Below are positions 18,319 to 27,923 of a DNA stretch of 64,000 bases, piece after piece. The position numbers and the translations under genes are program-made. The stretch spans positions 83,870-147,869 of the forward strand of contig NZ_QGTQ01000015.1 of assembly GCF_003182255.1 (NCBI RefSeq), given 5' to 3'. How positions within the stretch are numbered: the first letter of the stretch is position 1; each line of letters opens with the position of its first letter. Source of the DNA: Paenibacillus cellulosilyticus. Its GTDB lineage: Bacteria; Bacillota; Bacilli; Paenibacillales; Paenibacillaceae. A model generated the notes under the pieces. The model was not told where the DNA came from and made no database searches. It was given only the letters and a program-made list of their open reading frames with translations.

Positions 18319-18352
18319 ATAAAAAAAAGGACCACTGATAGCAGCGGTCCTT
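18319..18352 (-). terminator. Terminator downstream of the LOG-family gene
   Basis: AAGGACC (18327-18333) pairs with GGTCCTT (18346-18352). The A-run at 18320-18328 gives a U-tract when read on the minus strand, so it ends the transcript of the LOG-family gene 20 bp after its stop codon. Confidence 0.85.
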
Positions 18353-18372
18353 GGACAAGATTCAATATGAAT

Positions 18373-18954
18373 TTAAGTACGCTTCTCGGTAAGATAAGTT
18401 TTCACCGAAGGAGCCGAATAGCTTGCGAACTTCGCCAACATGCCTTCTGGCGTATCGTCAGTGAGGACCATCGAGCGATATTTGGGCTGCATGAAGCGCT
18501 CACGTTCCATAACATCAAACATCGACAAGAGAGGGTCGAAATAATGATTTACATTGAGCAGTCCGCAAGGCTTCTCATGCAAGCCCAATTGGCCCCATGT
18601 AAAGATTTCGAAGTATTCTTCCATTGTTCCCGGACCGCCCGGCATCGCAATGAATCCATCTGCGAGCTCAGCCATCTTCGCTTTGCGTTCGTGCATGGAA
18701 TCGACCATAATGAGCTCTGTCAGCCCCGTGTGCGCAATTTCCCGGCTTTGCAAGAAGTGGGGAAGTATCCCGATTACGCTGCCGCCTTGTTCCAACACAG
18801 CATCGGCTACAGCTCCCATCAGCCCAACATTGGCTCCACCGTAAATAAGGGTGATTTGGTTGTTGGCAAGTGCTTGTCCTAGCTGAATGGCGGCTTCTTT
18901 GTAGACAGGTGAGATTCCCTCGCTAGAGCCGCAGAATACAGCGATTGATTTCAT
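18373..18954 (-). CDS. LOG-family (TIGR00730) nucleoside 5'-monophosphate phosphoribohydrolase
   Basis: A 193-residue cytosolic Rossmann-fold protein of the lonely-guy family, which hydrolyses the N-glycosidic bond of cytokinin-type nucleotides or AMP. Diagnostic features are SIAVFCGSS near the N-terminus, YGGANVGLMG (38-47) and the catalytic PGGPGTMEE block (105-113) with an upstream HERKAKM. The ATG at 18954 is preferred: GGAG lies about 10 nt upstream, while a TTG at 18969 has no site. It may be co-oriented with RNase J by chance; its own terminator separates them. Confidence 0.88.
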   Translation of the reverse strand: MKSIAVFCGSSEGISPVYKEAAIQLGQALANNQITLIYGGANVGLMGAVADAVLEQGGSVIGILPHFLQSREIAHTGLTELIMVDSMHERKAKMAELADGFIAMPGGPGTMEEYFEIFTWGQLGLHEKPCGLLNVNHYFDPLLSMFDVMERERFMQPKYRSMVLTDDTPEGMLAKFASYSAPSVKTYLTEKRT

Positions 18955-19155
18955 GTCGGCACTCTCCAATCGATAGTAGTACCTACTATTATACCCCTAG
19001 GAGCATCTAAAAGAGATCATCCATTCATAAATGATAAGTAAATGCTTAGCTGAACCTAGCCAATCATGCGACTGCTTGAAAGGGAAATAAAGATGAATGC
19101 CACTAGAGAGCAGCATCGCGGCTTTATTCGAAATTTTTAATCCATGCTTGCAATC

Positions 19156-19339
19156 TAACAATTGCAGCAAAGCTTATCGGGGATGTAACACATCGTTTCA
19201 AAATCTAAAGGTTGTAGCAGAAGCTATTGGCCGCCAATCAAGTTGAAATCGTTGCAATTTATCATAGTAGCCACTTTCGCAACCGTTAGAATCTCAAATG
19301 CTCCATTATTAACGAAATTACCTCCGCGGCAACCGCTAG
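19156..19339. repeat. Cluster of degenerate TAACGGTTGC-type intergenic repeats
   Basis: The gene-free stretch 18955-19462 holds at least five copies of a short degenerate element with consensus close to TAACGGTTGCCACAGAGGCT: plus-strand copies near 19156-19177, 19206-19230 and 19245-19263, and minus-strand copies near 19261-19289 and 19316-19339. The same element recurs at 63520-63702. No promoter-quality signal or coding frame was seen in the rest of the stretch. Confidence 0.6.
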
Positions 19340-19462
19340 ACGTGTCGTTTCCGTCGTTTCCGTCGCATCCACTGACTATGATGGAGGGGCATCAACTCTC
19401 CCAATCTGCTCTTGATCGGAGATCGCACAACTCAGCGTCGTCTAACGCTCGCCAATGGTACA

Positions 19463-19500
19463 CAAACGAGGCTGCCGATTGAATTCGGCAGCCTCGTTTG
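19463..19500 (-). terminator. 16-bp perfect hairpin after glgP
   Basis: The 16-nt arms at 19463-19478 and 19485-19500 are perfectly complementary around a 6-nt loop. The hairpin lies 12 bp after the stop of the phosphorylase gene. The U-tract on that strand is short (TTTGTGT), so strength is uncertain. Confidence 0.7.
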
Positions 19501-19512
19501 CAATTCGTCTTT

Positions 19513-21687
19513 TTATCCCCAAGCCGCCAGCTCCATCTCGAAATCATTCGCGAAATCCGGACTGATCGGCGTAACGCGTACGTTCATGTGATCCCGCCAT
19601 ACGTTGATCGGAATGTCGGGCGAGACGCCCTCGTACACATACAGACCTTTCGACAGCTGCTGCACCAGTTCCAGCTTCGCCCGCCAGATGCCGCGGCGGC
19701 CGTCGGAGCCGACCGCTTCCACGCGTACGTCCTTATGCCAGATAGGGCCAAGATCAATCTTGGCGATGAAGGCAGTCTTATTGAGTCCGATTCGGCTGCT
19801 GTGGTTGTCGAGAATCTCGACTTTATTGACACGAACGGAAGACCAGTTGTCACGGATGAACCGCTTGTAGGCGCCAACTCTTGAAGCAACCTCGAAGTTG
19901 TCGGCGCGGAATCGTCTGCCTCTCTCGGTCGCGGGAACATAGATCCGATTCCAGTAATCGCTTACCATCCGGTGGGTGTTATAGACTGGGGTGAGAGAGA
20001 CGATCGACTCCTTCATCATGTTGACCCATTCCGTCGGAATCGCACGTTCGCCGCGCTTATAGTAGAGCGGAACAATTTCTTCTTCCAGCAGACGATACAG
20101 CGTTTCGCTGTCCTGCTGCGCTTGATAATCCGAGCTGCCGTCTGTCGCGCCATCGATGGCCCAGCCATTGCGGCCGTTGTAGCCTTCTACCCACCAGCCG
20201 TCGAGCACGCTGCAGTTGAGCACACCGTTCATGGCTGCTTTTTGCCCACTCGTACCGCTTGCTTCCATAGGCTTCACTGGCGTATTGAGCCATACATCGA
20301 CGCCTTGGACAAGCTTCTTCGCCTTATCCATCGCGTAATTCTCCACGATATGAACGCGGCCCTTGAACCGATCCTCTCGCGACAGCTCCACAATTCTTCG
20401 GATCAGATCTTTGCCTGGTTCATCCGCAGGATGCGCTTTGCCGGCGAAGATCAGACAGACCGGTCGCTGCGAATCCCCCAGAATGCGCGCAAGTCGATCC
20501 AGATCGCTGAAAATGAGCAGCGCCCGTTTATACGTGGCGAACCGCCTTGCGAAGCCAATAATCAGAGGCTCTTCGCCGAATGCAGCCAGCGGCAATCCCA
20601 ACTCCTGAACCATCTCCGACTTCGACTTCTTATGCTCCTTCCACAAGTCTGTGGCAGGGATTTCACGCACGGATGCCCAAATATCCACTTCCTGCGTACG
20701 GATCGCCCAATCGGACACAAGGTGCTGATCGTACAGCTTCTTCATCCCGTCTGCCAGCCATGTCCCGATATGAACGCCATTGGTAACAGAATCCACCGGT
20801 ATATCTTGAATCGGGATATGCGGCATCCAGCGGTGAAACAGCTCACGGGTCACTTCGCCGTGAAGCTTGCTTACGCCGTTCACCTTGGAGGATGAACTGA
20901 CCGCAAGCCGCGTCATGTTGAATGCGCCATCTAATTGGCCAAGCGCGAGTACGTGATCTCGGTCGGTTCCCATCTGCCAATAGTAGTCGCCGAGATAACG
21001 GTCGATCATATCGATGGAGAAGACGTCGTGTCCGGCAGGGACAGGTGTATGCGTCGTGAAGACCGTGCTTGCCTTAACGGCTTCGAGCGCCGTCTCGAAC
21101 GATACGCCATCCGCGGACAGCATACGGATGCGCTCGAATGTAAGAAAAGCAGAATGTCCTTCGTTCAAATGCCAGACGTCTGGCTTCACCCCAAGCGCAG
21201 CGAGCAGTCTTGCGCCGCCGATGCCGAGAATCATCTCCTGACTGATGCGGGCATCTGGTTGGCTCGGATACAGGTTGTCGGTCAGATGCCGATCGGCCTC
21301 GTTATTGCTTTCAACATCCGTGCTAAGCAGATAGAGCGTAACGGAGCCTAAAGAAACGTACCATGCCTTGGCATACACCGGCCTGCCCGCAATAGTTACC
21401 TCGACGACAATAGGCTGGCCATCGGAGTCCTTTGCCAGCTGAACGGGGTATACGCTAGCTTCCAGATTTACATCCGGATATCGCTGCTGCTGCCAGCCGC
21501 TCTCATTAATTTGCTGCTGGAAATAGCCTTTCTTATAAAAAATGCCTACGCCCGTAAGCGGAATGTTCAAGTCTGCGGCTGCTTTAATATGATCGCCAGC
21601 TAAGATGCCAAGGCCGCCCGAATAGATCGGTAACGATTCGTCAAGTCCGAACTCTGCTGAGAAATACGCCACACCACCGTTTGGCAT
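19513..21687 (-). CDS. glgP: Alpha-glucan phosphorylase (GT35)
   Basis: A 724-residue pyridoxal-phosphate enzyme that releases glucose-1-phosphate from glycogen or maltodextrin. Visible blocks: VAYFSAEFGLDESLPIYSGG at the N-terminus, HLNEGHSAFL, TTHTPVPAGHD, FARRFATYKRA and EASGTSGQKAAMNG with Lys483 as the predicted PLP lysine. It belongs to the shorter TIGR02094-type family. It begins right at the conserved YFSAEFGL motif and so lacks the roughly 100-residue N-terminal domain (DUF3417) that most family members have. The start is well supported (GAGGTGG about 6 nt upstream), and no coding signal in frame was noticed upstream. An AraC gene lies upstream on the same strand. Confidence 0.88.
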   Translation of the reverse strand: MPNGGVAYFSAEFGLDESLPIYSGGLGILAGDHIKAAADLNIPLTGVGIFYKKGYFQQQINESGWQQQRYPDVNLEASVYPVQLAKDSDGQPIVVEVTIAGRPVYAKAWYVSLGSVTLYLLSTDVESNNEADRHLTDNLYPSQPDARISQEMILGIGGARLLAALGVKPDVWHLNEGHSAFLTFERIRMLSADGVSFETALEAVKASTVFTTHTPVPAGHDVFSIDMIDRYLGDYYWQMGTDRDHVLALGQLDGAFNMTRLAVSSSSKVNGVSKLHGEVTRELFHRWMPHIPIQDIPVDSVTNGVHIGTWLADGMKKLYDQHLVSDWAIRTQEVDIWASVREIPATDLWKEHKKSKSEMVQELGLPLAAFGEEPLIIGFARRFATYKRALLIFSDLDRLARILGDSQRPVCLIFAGKAHPADEPGKDLIRRIVELSREDRFKGRVHIVENYAMDKAKKLVQGVDVWLNTPVKPMEASGTSGQKAAMNGVLNCSVLDGWWVEGYNGRNGWAIDGATDGSSDYQAQQDSETLYRLLEEEIVPLYYKRGERAIPTEWVNMMKESIVSLTPVYNTHRMVSDYWNRIYVPATERGRRFRADNFEVASRVGAYKRFIRDNWSSVRVNKVEILDNHSSRIGLNKTAFIAKIDLGPIWHKDVRVEAVGSDGRRGIWRAKLELVQQLSKGLYVYEGVSPDIPINVWRDHMNVRVTPISPDFANDFEMELAAWG

Positions 21688-21779
21688 TCTCCCACCTCAT
21701 TTTCGCTTTAGTTGCGCTAAACCATGTAAGCGCCTGACTTGATGCTTTATTACTATATGCGGGGAAGCTGTACACGTGC

Positions 21780-22613
21780 CTATATCTTACGTGCTTCGCT
21801 TCGATACAGCTTGGGCGAGGCTCCCATGACCTTCTTGAAAATCTTGGAGAAGAGCAGAGGGTCTTGATAACCAACCGAGCGGGAGATGTCGCCGATCGTC
21901 AGCTCCGCGTTACCCATCATCTCGCACGCTCTTTGGATGCGATAGCGAATTAAGTAATCTTGGATACTCGTGCTCATTTGCAGCTGGAACAGCGAGCAGA
22001 GGTAGCTTCGGTTGAGACCAATGAACTGGGCGATATGCTCGATCGTGATTTTTTGGGCGAAATTGGTCTCGACGAAATCCTTTACCTTCTCGACGTATAT
22101 TGCGGCTCGGCTTTCTTTATGCTCATAAGTCGTCATTGCTGGTCCAAACTCAACAAGAAGCGACAACAAGGAGTAGAGCAATCCGGTTAATCGGGTCTCT
22201 CTTGCTTTATGATAACCTTTGGATTCGTTCATAAATGTAAAATATTGATAAATGCTATCGTCGCGATCATAGTGAAGAATGGGGTGGTCCATCGTAAGGC
22301 CTGCTTGCTTCAGCAGCGATTCGGCTAGCTGTCCATCGAAACCAAACCAGCAATACGTCCAAGGATTCGTCGAATCCGCTTCGTAATAAGTGACCACATC
22401 CGGGCAAATGAGAAACCCTTGCCCCTTCCGAAGCTCATAGCGGGTTCCGCCAACCTCGAAGATCCCTTCTCCGTCCACAATATAATGCAGCAGATAATAA
22501 TCCCTTACCGCCGGTCCGTGGTAATGACCATGTGAACACGCTTCGATGCCATACTGTGTGACATACAATTCAGTGTGCTGTTTGCTTCGTGGTAAATACT
22601 CAATCACAGTCAT
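21780..22613 (-). CDS. AraC-family regulator, probably of the alpha-galactoside genes
   Basis: A cupin-type sugar-sensing N-terminus (YLLHYIVDGEGIFEVGG, about residues 40-55) and a C-terminal double helix-turn-helix (IEHIAQFIGLNRSYLCSLF, then ISRSVGYQDPLLFSKIFKK). This is the layout of MsmR/RafR-type activators. It diverges from the GH36 alpha-galactosidase gene across a 187-200 bp spacer, so it most likely controls that gene. The start is uncertain: AAGGAG lies only 1 nt before the ATG at 22613, 7 nt before a GTG two codons later, and a further ATG at 22625 has no clear site. Confidence 0.85.
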   Translation of the reverse strand: MTVIEYLPRSKQHTELYVTQYGIEACSHGHYHGPAVRDYYLLHYIVDGEGIFEVGGTRYELRKGQGFLICPDVVTYYEADSTNPWTYCWFGFDGQLAESLLKQAGLTMDHPILHYDRDDSIYQYFTFMNESKGYHKARETRLTGLLYSLLSLLVEFGPAMTTYEHKESRAAIYVEKVKDFVETNFAQKITIEHIAQFIGLNRSYLCSLFQLQMSTSIQDYLIRYRIQRACEMMGNAELTIGDISRSVGYQDPLLFSKIFKKVMGASPKLYRSEARKI

Positions 22614-22684
22614 TCTCCTTATCATGAGTTATCTAGCATTATGACATATTTATTGAGTACTGTGCCATGTACTTCGTTGAAATG

Positions 22685-22698
22685 AATCATATATGATT
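22685..22698. promoter_or_regulatory. 14-bp perfect palindrome between araC-type and GH36 genes
   Basis: AATCATATATGATT is a perfect palindrome in the divergent spacer, 115 bp before the alpha-galactosidase start. Its place suggests a regulator binding site, but AraC proteins usually bind direct repeats, so another regulator or chance is possible. Confidence 0.35.
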
Positions 22699-22812
22699 TT
22701 CGTAGGAATAATTAATCGTCTTATACTATCAAAATCAAGCCTAAAACCATGTGTAATGTAACTATTCTTTTATTCAATAAGCACTTAAACGGCAGAGAGG
22801 GGAACGTATTCG

Positions 22813-25005
22813 ATGGGTATTATGGTGCAAGAACAGGCAGGGTTGTTTCACCTGCAATCTTCCGGTATGAGCTATCTTATTCAGATCGTGAATGGCTATC
22901 CGGTTCATGTGTATTGGGGCGGCAAGCTCAAGCATCGGGAACGGATGGAGGATCTGCTCCTCCACACGCCTAATGGAGCGGGATTAGACCGACTGCCGCA
23001 GGAATATCCGCAGTATGGAAGCGGGGACTTCCGCAATCCAGCGTATCAAGCTGAACTTGCAGACGGGACACGGATTACAGAGCTCAAATATGTCGGCTGC
23101 CGCACGATGAAGGGCAAGCCTGCTCTGTCTGGACTTCCGGCTGTTTATACGGAGGATGACGCCGAAGCGGACACGCTGGTACTTGAACTGAAGGACAGTT
23201 ATTCGGGATTGAAGGTGGACCTGCTGTACACCATCTTCGCGGATCGGAACGTCATTGTTCGCTCGGTTCGCTTGGTTAATGAAGGTTTGAACCAGCTTCG
23301 TCTTCGCCGTGCGCTTAGCGCTAGTGTGGATTTTGCAGAGAAACGTGATATGGAGATCACCTACCTATCTGGGGCTTGGGCACGTGAAGGCAACATCACA
23401 CGCAGACCGCTGCTTCAAGGGGAAACTCGGATCGATAGCAAGCGGGGCATGAGCAGCCATCAATTCAATCCGTTCGCTGCACTTGTCACGCCGGAAACGT
23501 CAGAGAGCCACGGTGAGGCATACGGCTTCAGCCTTGTGTACAGCGGCAGCTTTGAAGCGGTAGCGGAGGTCGATTCCTTCGGATCGACGCGGCTAGGCAT
23601 GGGCGTGAACGCCTTTGATTTTGCATGGCAGCTGAGTCAGGGAGAGAGCTTCCAGACGCCGGAGGTCGTCATGGTGTATTCCGGGCAGGGGCTGGGAGAG
23701 ATGTCGCGCACGTATCATCGCTTGTATCGGACACGGTTGTGTCGAGGCGAGTATCGTGATCGTGAAAGACCGATTCTCGTTAACAATTGGGAAGCGACTT
23801 ATTTCAACTTCGATGCGGACAAGCTGGTGTCCATCGCGGAAGAGGGAGCGAAGCTGGGCATCGAGCTGTTCGTCTTGGATGATGGTTGGTTCGGCAAGCG
23901 GGATGCCGATAATTCATCGCTCGGAGATTGGTACGAGGATCGCCGAAAGCTGCCGGGTGGACTTGCCGATGTGGCAGAGCGCATCAATAAATTAGGGCTT
24001 CAATTCGGGCTCTGGTTCGAGCCGGAGATGATCTCGCCGGACAGCGAGCTGTATCGGAAGCATCCGGATTGGTGCCTGCATGTACCGGGCCGGCGCCGCA
24101 CGGAGGCTAGATGGCAGCTGGTGCTGGACTATACCCGCCAAGAAGTGCGCGATTACATTTATGACTCGCTTACAGCTATTTTCACAACCGTTCCCGTCTC
24201 CTATGTCAAATGGGACATGAACCGCGCGCTGACGGAGATTGGTTCTGCTGAGCTGCCGCCTGAACGCCAATCTGAGACGGCCCATCGCTATGTGCTCGGG
24301 TTGTATGAACTTCTGGAGCGGATAACCAAGGCATTCCCGCACATTTTGTTCGAAAGCTGCTCCAGCGGTGGCGGACGATTCGATCCGGGCATGCTTTATT
24401 ACATGCCTCAGACGTGGACAAGTGACAACACCGACGCAGTGGAGCGGCTAAAGATCCAATACGGCACCAGCCTTGTGTATCCGATAAGCGCAATCGGCGC
24501 GCATGTCTCGGCGGTTCCGAACCATCAGGTTGGACGGATAACGTCGCTTGAATTCCGAGGAAATGTTGCCATGTCCGGCAATTTCGGCTATGAGCTTGAT
24601 CTGACGAAGTTTACGGATGAAGAGAAAGAGCTCGTTAAGGAGCAGGCGGCAGCGTACAAGCAGATTCGCGGATTGGTGCAGCAGGGTGATCTGTACCGAT
24701 TGAAGAGTCCATTCGAAGGGAACGAGTCGGCTTGGATGTTCGTATCCGAGGACCAAGAGGAAGCACTCGTTTATTACTTCCAGGTGATGGCTGTTCCTCA
24801 TGCCCCGCGGAGAAGCTTGCGGCTTGCCGGACTGAACCCGGAGCTCGAATACGAGGTTCAGTCGAGTGACAGTGAGACGACTTCGACATGGGGAGGAGAC
24901 AGACTGATGCAGTTGGGACTGCATCTTCCGTACAAACAGAAGGATTACGAGAGCGGATGGTTTAGCGTTCGTGCGGTCGGAACGAATATAAGCGATAGGG
25001 CGTGA
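22813..25005 (+). CDS. Alpha-galactosidase, GH36
   Basis: A 730-residue cytosolic retaining alpha-galactosidase of the GH36 AgaA/RafA type, releasing galactose from raffinose-family sugars or galactomannan oligosaccharides. The N-terminal beta-sandwich leads to the barrel with FVLDDGWFGKRD; nucleophile Asp468 is in YVKWDMNR and acid/base Asp538 in TSDNTDA, 70 residues apart as in known family members; LFESCSSGGGRFDPG binds substrate. No signal peptide is seen. GAGAGGGG lies about 9 nt before the ATG. The GH2 gene follows after 4 bp, so the two form an operon with the divergent AraC gene as likely regulator. Confidence 0.93.
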   Translation: MGIMVQEQAGLFHLQSSGMSYLIQIVNGYPVHVYWGGKLKHRERMEDLLLHTPNGAGLDRLPQEYPQYGSGDFRNPAYQAELADGTRITELKYVGCRTMKGKPALSGLPAVYTEDDAEADTLVLELKDSYSGLKVDLLYTIFADRNVIVRSVRLVNEGLNQLRLRRALSASVDFAEKRDMEITYLSGAWAREGNITRRPLLQGETRIDSKRGMSSHQFNPFAALVTPETSESHGEAYGFSLVYSGSFEAVAEVDSFGSTRLGMGVNAFDFAWQLSQGESFQTPEVVMVYSGQGLGEMSRTYHRLYRTRLCRGEYRDRERPILVNNWEATYFNFDADKLVSIAEEGAKLGIELFVLDDGWFGKRDADNSSLGDWYEDRRKLPGGLADVAERINKLGLQFGLWFEPEMISPDSELYRKHPDWCLHVPGRRRTEARWQLVLDYTRQEVRDYIYDSLTAIFTTVPVSYVKWDMNRALTEIGSAELPPERQSETAHRYVLGLYELLERITKAFPHILFESCSSGGGRFDPGMLYYMPQTWTSDNTDAVERLKIQYGTSLVYPISAIGAHVSAVPNHQVGRITSLEFRGNVAMSGNFGYELDLTKFTDEEKELVKEQAAAYKQIRGLVQQGDLYRLKSPFEGNESAWMFVSEDQEEALVYYFQVMAVPHAPRRSLRLAGLNPELEYEVQSSDSETTSTWGGDRLMQLGLHLPYKQKDYESGWFSVRAVGTNISDRA

Positions 25006-25009
25006 TGGA

Positions 25010-27841
25010 ATGCTGGCAAGCATGGATTTGGCAGGAACGTGGAGCTTCCGAATGGATGGACAGAACAAGGAGCTCCAGCTGCCTTTTAACGATACGATTC
25101 AACTGCCGGGTACGACATCCTATGCGAAGAAGGGGACGAGAAGCGACGCCGTCTATGTGAACCATTTGACCGATGAGTATGCGTTTGAAGGTTATGCGTG
25201 GTTCTCCCGTGAGATCGACATTCCAGAAGAGCTGCAAGGAAAGGCCTGTTTCCTATTCCTAGAGCGCACAAGAGTGACAACGGTGTGGGTCGATGGGCAA
25301 GAGGCAGGGACTCAGAACAGTTTGTCTGCTCCGCATCTATATGATTTAACTCCCTTCATCAGTGATGGCAAGCACCAAATCACGATTCGGGTCGATAACA
25401 TTCACTACCCAACCAAAGGTGGCCATCTCACCTCGCCAGATACGCAAACGAATTGGAACGGGATTACGGGGAGGTTGGAGCTGCAATTTTTCAACGCCGC
25501 ACATTTGAAGAACGTTAAGTTATTCCCGAATGTGGTAGAGCGATCCGTCACGATTCGTGCGGAGGTGATTGGTTTGACTACAGGCATGAAGCTCAAGGCG
25601 GCTGCCCACAGCTTTAACGTCGATCGCCAGCACATCGTCTCGGAGAAGGAATTTGCGGTCGGCTCCATCGACGACTTGACGATAAGCTATGAGCTTGGAG
25701 ACGATGCTCATCTGTGGGACGAGGAGAGTCCAGCGCTGTATCGGCTCGACTTACGACTTTGTGACGCAGAAGGCAATGTGCTCGACAGGCATGAACTGAC
25801 AACGGGCTTACGCGACTTTGTCGCTGCGGGTGATAAGTTTGCGATTAATGGAAGAGATACATTCTTGCGCGGCAAGCATGACGGTCTCTTGTTCCCGCTG
25901 ACGGGTTACGCACCAACAACGGTAGAGGAATGGCTGCGAATTCTAAGCATCGCCCAGTCGTATGGGATCAACCATTACCGCTTCCATACGTGCTGCCCAC
26001 CTGAAGCTGCTTTTACAGCCGCAGATCTGCTCGGCATCTACATGGAGCCGGAGCTTCCCTTCTGGGGGACGGTAACAGACGAAGGAGACGAGCGTCACAA
26101 TGAACAGGCTGAGCAGGAGCAGCAGTATCTGATCCGTGAAGGATTCGCGATGCTGGATGCGTTCGGCAATCATCCATCCTTCGTCATGATGTCGCTGGGG
26201 AACGAGCTGTGGGGAAGCAAAGATAAGCTGAACAGCATCCTGAAGGCATACAAAACCTACGACAACCGCCGCTTGTACACGCAGGGATCGAACAATTATC
26301 AGTTTGTACCGGATATTCTGGAGGAAGAGGACTTCTACTGCGGCGTCCGCTTCGATCGGGATCGACTGTTCCGCGGATCGTATGCGATGTGCGACGCTCC
26401 ACTTGGTCATATCCAGACGGATATCCCAAGTACGATGAAGGATTACGATGAAGCGATTATGCCATCCTCTTCTGCGGAGCGGTCTCAAGAAGAAGCTAGT
26501 GAAGGCGGGATCATCCAAATTCAATATGGAACGGAAGCACGGACAGTGCGGGCAGAGAATACGAAGGAAGAGCTTGTGCCGCATATTCCGGTTGTTTCGC
26601 ACGAGATCGGCCAGTTTGCTTCGTACCCGAACTTTAAGGAGATTGAGAAGTACACCGGTTCGCTGAAGGCTAGAAACTTCGAGGTGTTCCAGCAACGGCT
26701 GGCGGACAAAGGAATGGCGCATCTAGCGGATGCTTTCTTCCATAACTCAGGTCAGCTTGCTGTCGCTTGCTATAAGGAGGAACTGGAGGCTGCCTTTCGA
26801 ACCAAACGATTGGCGGGATTCCAGATTCTCGATCTGCAGGACTTCAGCGGACAAGGGACGGCGCTTGTCGGTATTCTAGATGCCTTCATGGATTCGAAGG
26901 GGTTCATCTCCCCAGAGGAGTGGAGGACCTTCTGTTCAGATGCGGTTCTGCTGGCACGGTTCCCTAAGTATCAATACACGGCTGGCGAGTGCTTCCAAGC
27001 GCGTATCGAGCTAGCCTATTACCGTAGTATACCGCTTCATGCGGAAACTTTACGCTGGGAGCTATCTGCTGAGGATGGCCAACAGGTGCACGCATCCGGG
27101 TTAGAGTCCATTTCGACAAGTGGCGCAAGTGGTGTGCTTCATATCGCCAACCTAGAGGTGGCGCTTCCTGAAGTATCCGCAATGACGAAGCTGGTTCTTT
27201 CTCTACAGATCGATCAAACGAATATTAAGAAGAAGTATGATGTGTGGCTGTATCCAAATGAAATCCCTGAGACTAAGCCGATTGACTTCCATGTCGCACG
27301 GGAATGGAACGAAGATACGGAGGAGCGGTTGGCAAGAGGGGAGAAGGTCGTCTTGCTTCCGAGCTTGGATCGATTGTCGAACTCGATCGAGGGCTTCTAC
27401 TGCACCGACTTTTGGTGTTATCCGATGTTCCGCTCGATCTCGGAGAGCATGAACAAGCCTGTGCCAGTCGGTACGATGGGGCTTCTGATCCATAACGAGC
27501 ACCCGGCATTGAGTCAGTTCTCCTCCGAAACGTATTCGACGTACCCTTGGTGGTCGATCGTATCCAACTCGCGTTCTATCATTCTGGATGAAGCGCCTCA
27601 AGGGTTGTCGCCGATCGTACAGACCATCGATAACTTCGAGCGCAACCATAAGCTGGGCCTGCTGTGGGAATGCAGTGTTGGTCAGGGCAAGCTTCTCGTA
27701 TGCTCGGTGGACGATGAGCGTCTAGCGGAAACGCCGGAAGGGAAGCAGTTCCTGGGGAGTATATACAGCTATGCAGCGTCTGAAGCCTTCCAGCCAAATA
27801 CTGTGCTGCGAGCAGAAGACATCCGTCGATTGTTCGGATAA
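25010..27841 (+). CDS. GH2-family glycoside hydrolase
   Basis: A 943-residue GH2-type enzyme: sugar-binding jelly-roll (about 1-170, with WNGITGRLEL), Ig-like domain, then the barrel. Acid/base Glu399 is in MSLGNELWG and the likely nucleophile Glu532 in VVSHEIGQF. A C-terminal beta-rich region of about 250 residues follows. No signal peptide, so it acts on imported oligosaccharides. The exact activity (beta-galactosidase, beta-mannosidase or other) cannot be fixed; the pairing with GH36 suggests galactose-containing substrates. It starts 4 bp after the alpha-galactosidase stop with only a weak ribosome binding site, which points to translational coupling. Confidence 0.85.
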   Translation: MLASMDLAGTWSFRMDGQNKELQLPFNDTIQLPGTTSYAKKGTRSDAVYVNHLTDEYAFEGYAWFSREIDIPEELQGKACFLFLERTRVTTVWVDGQEAGTQNSLSAPHLYDLTPFISDGKHQITIRVDNIHYPTKGGHLTSPDTQTNWNGITGRLELQFFNAAHLKNVKLFPNVVERSVTIRAEVIGLTTGMKLKAAAHSFNVDRQHIVSEKEFAVGSIDDLTISYELGDDAHLWDEESPALYRLDLRLCDAEGNVLDRHELTTGLRDFVAAGDKFAINGRDTFLRGKHDGLLFPLTGYAPTTVEEWLRILSIAQSYGINHYRFHTCCPPEAAFTAADLLGIYMEPELPFWGTVTDEGDERHNEQAEQEQQYLIREGFAMLDAFGNHPSFVMMSLGNELWGSKDKLNSILKAYKTYDNRRLYTQGSNNYQFVPDILEEEDFYCGVRFDRDRLFRGSYAMCDAPLGHIQTDIPSTMKDYDEAIMPSSSAERSQEEASEGGIIQIQYGTEARTVRAENTKEELVPHIPVVSHEIGQFASYPNFKEIEKYTGSLKARNFEVFQQRLADKGMAHLADAFFHNSGQLAVACYKEELEAAFRTKRLAGFQILDLQDFSGQGTALVGILDAFMDSKGFISPEEWRTFCSDAVLLARFPKYQYTAGECFQARIELAYYRSIPLHAETLRWELSAEDGQQVHASGLESISTSGASGVLHIANLEVALPEVSAMTKLVLSLQIDQTNIKKKYDVWLYPNEIPETKPIDFHVAREWNEDTEERLARGEKVVLLPSLDRLSNSIEGFYCTDFWCYPMFRSISESMNKPVPVGTMGLLIHNEHPALSQFSSETYSTYPWWSIVSNSRSIILDEAPQGLSPIVQTIDNFERNHKLGLLWECSVGQGKLLVCSVDDERLAETPEGKQFLGSIYSYAASEAFQPNTVLRAEDIRRLFG

Positions 27842-27867
27842 GAGTAACGATGATTATGATGCATCTA

Positions 27868-27912
27868 ACACAAGCAGCCGTCCCAGATCTGATCTGAGGC
27901 GGCTGCTTGTGT
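27868..27912. terminator. Bidirectional terminator-like hairpin
   Basis: The 13-nt arms ACACAAGCAGCCG (27868-27880) and CGGCTGCTTGTGT (27900-27912) pair perfectly around an 19-nt loop. It separates the GH2 gene from the convergent deacetylase gene. No strong T-run on either side. Confidence 0.65.
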
Positions 27913-27923
27913 GATGTATGAAG

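Noticed and set aside
19972..20895. 307-codon plus-strand frame inside glgP
   Set aside because: Antisense shadow of a clearly conserved phosphorylase; Arg/His-rich, no domain.
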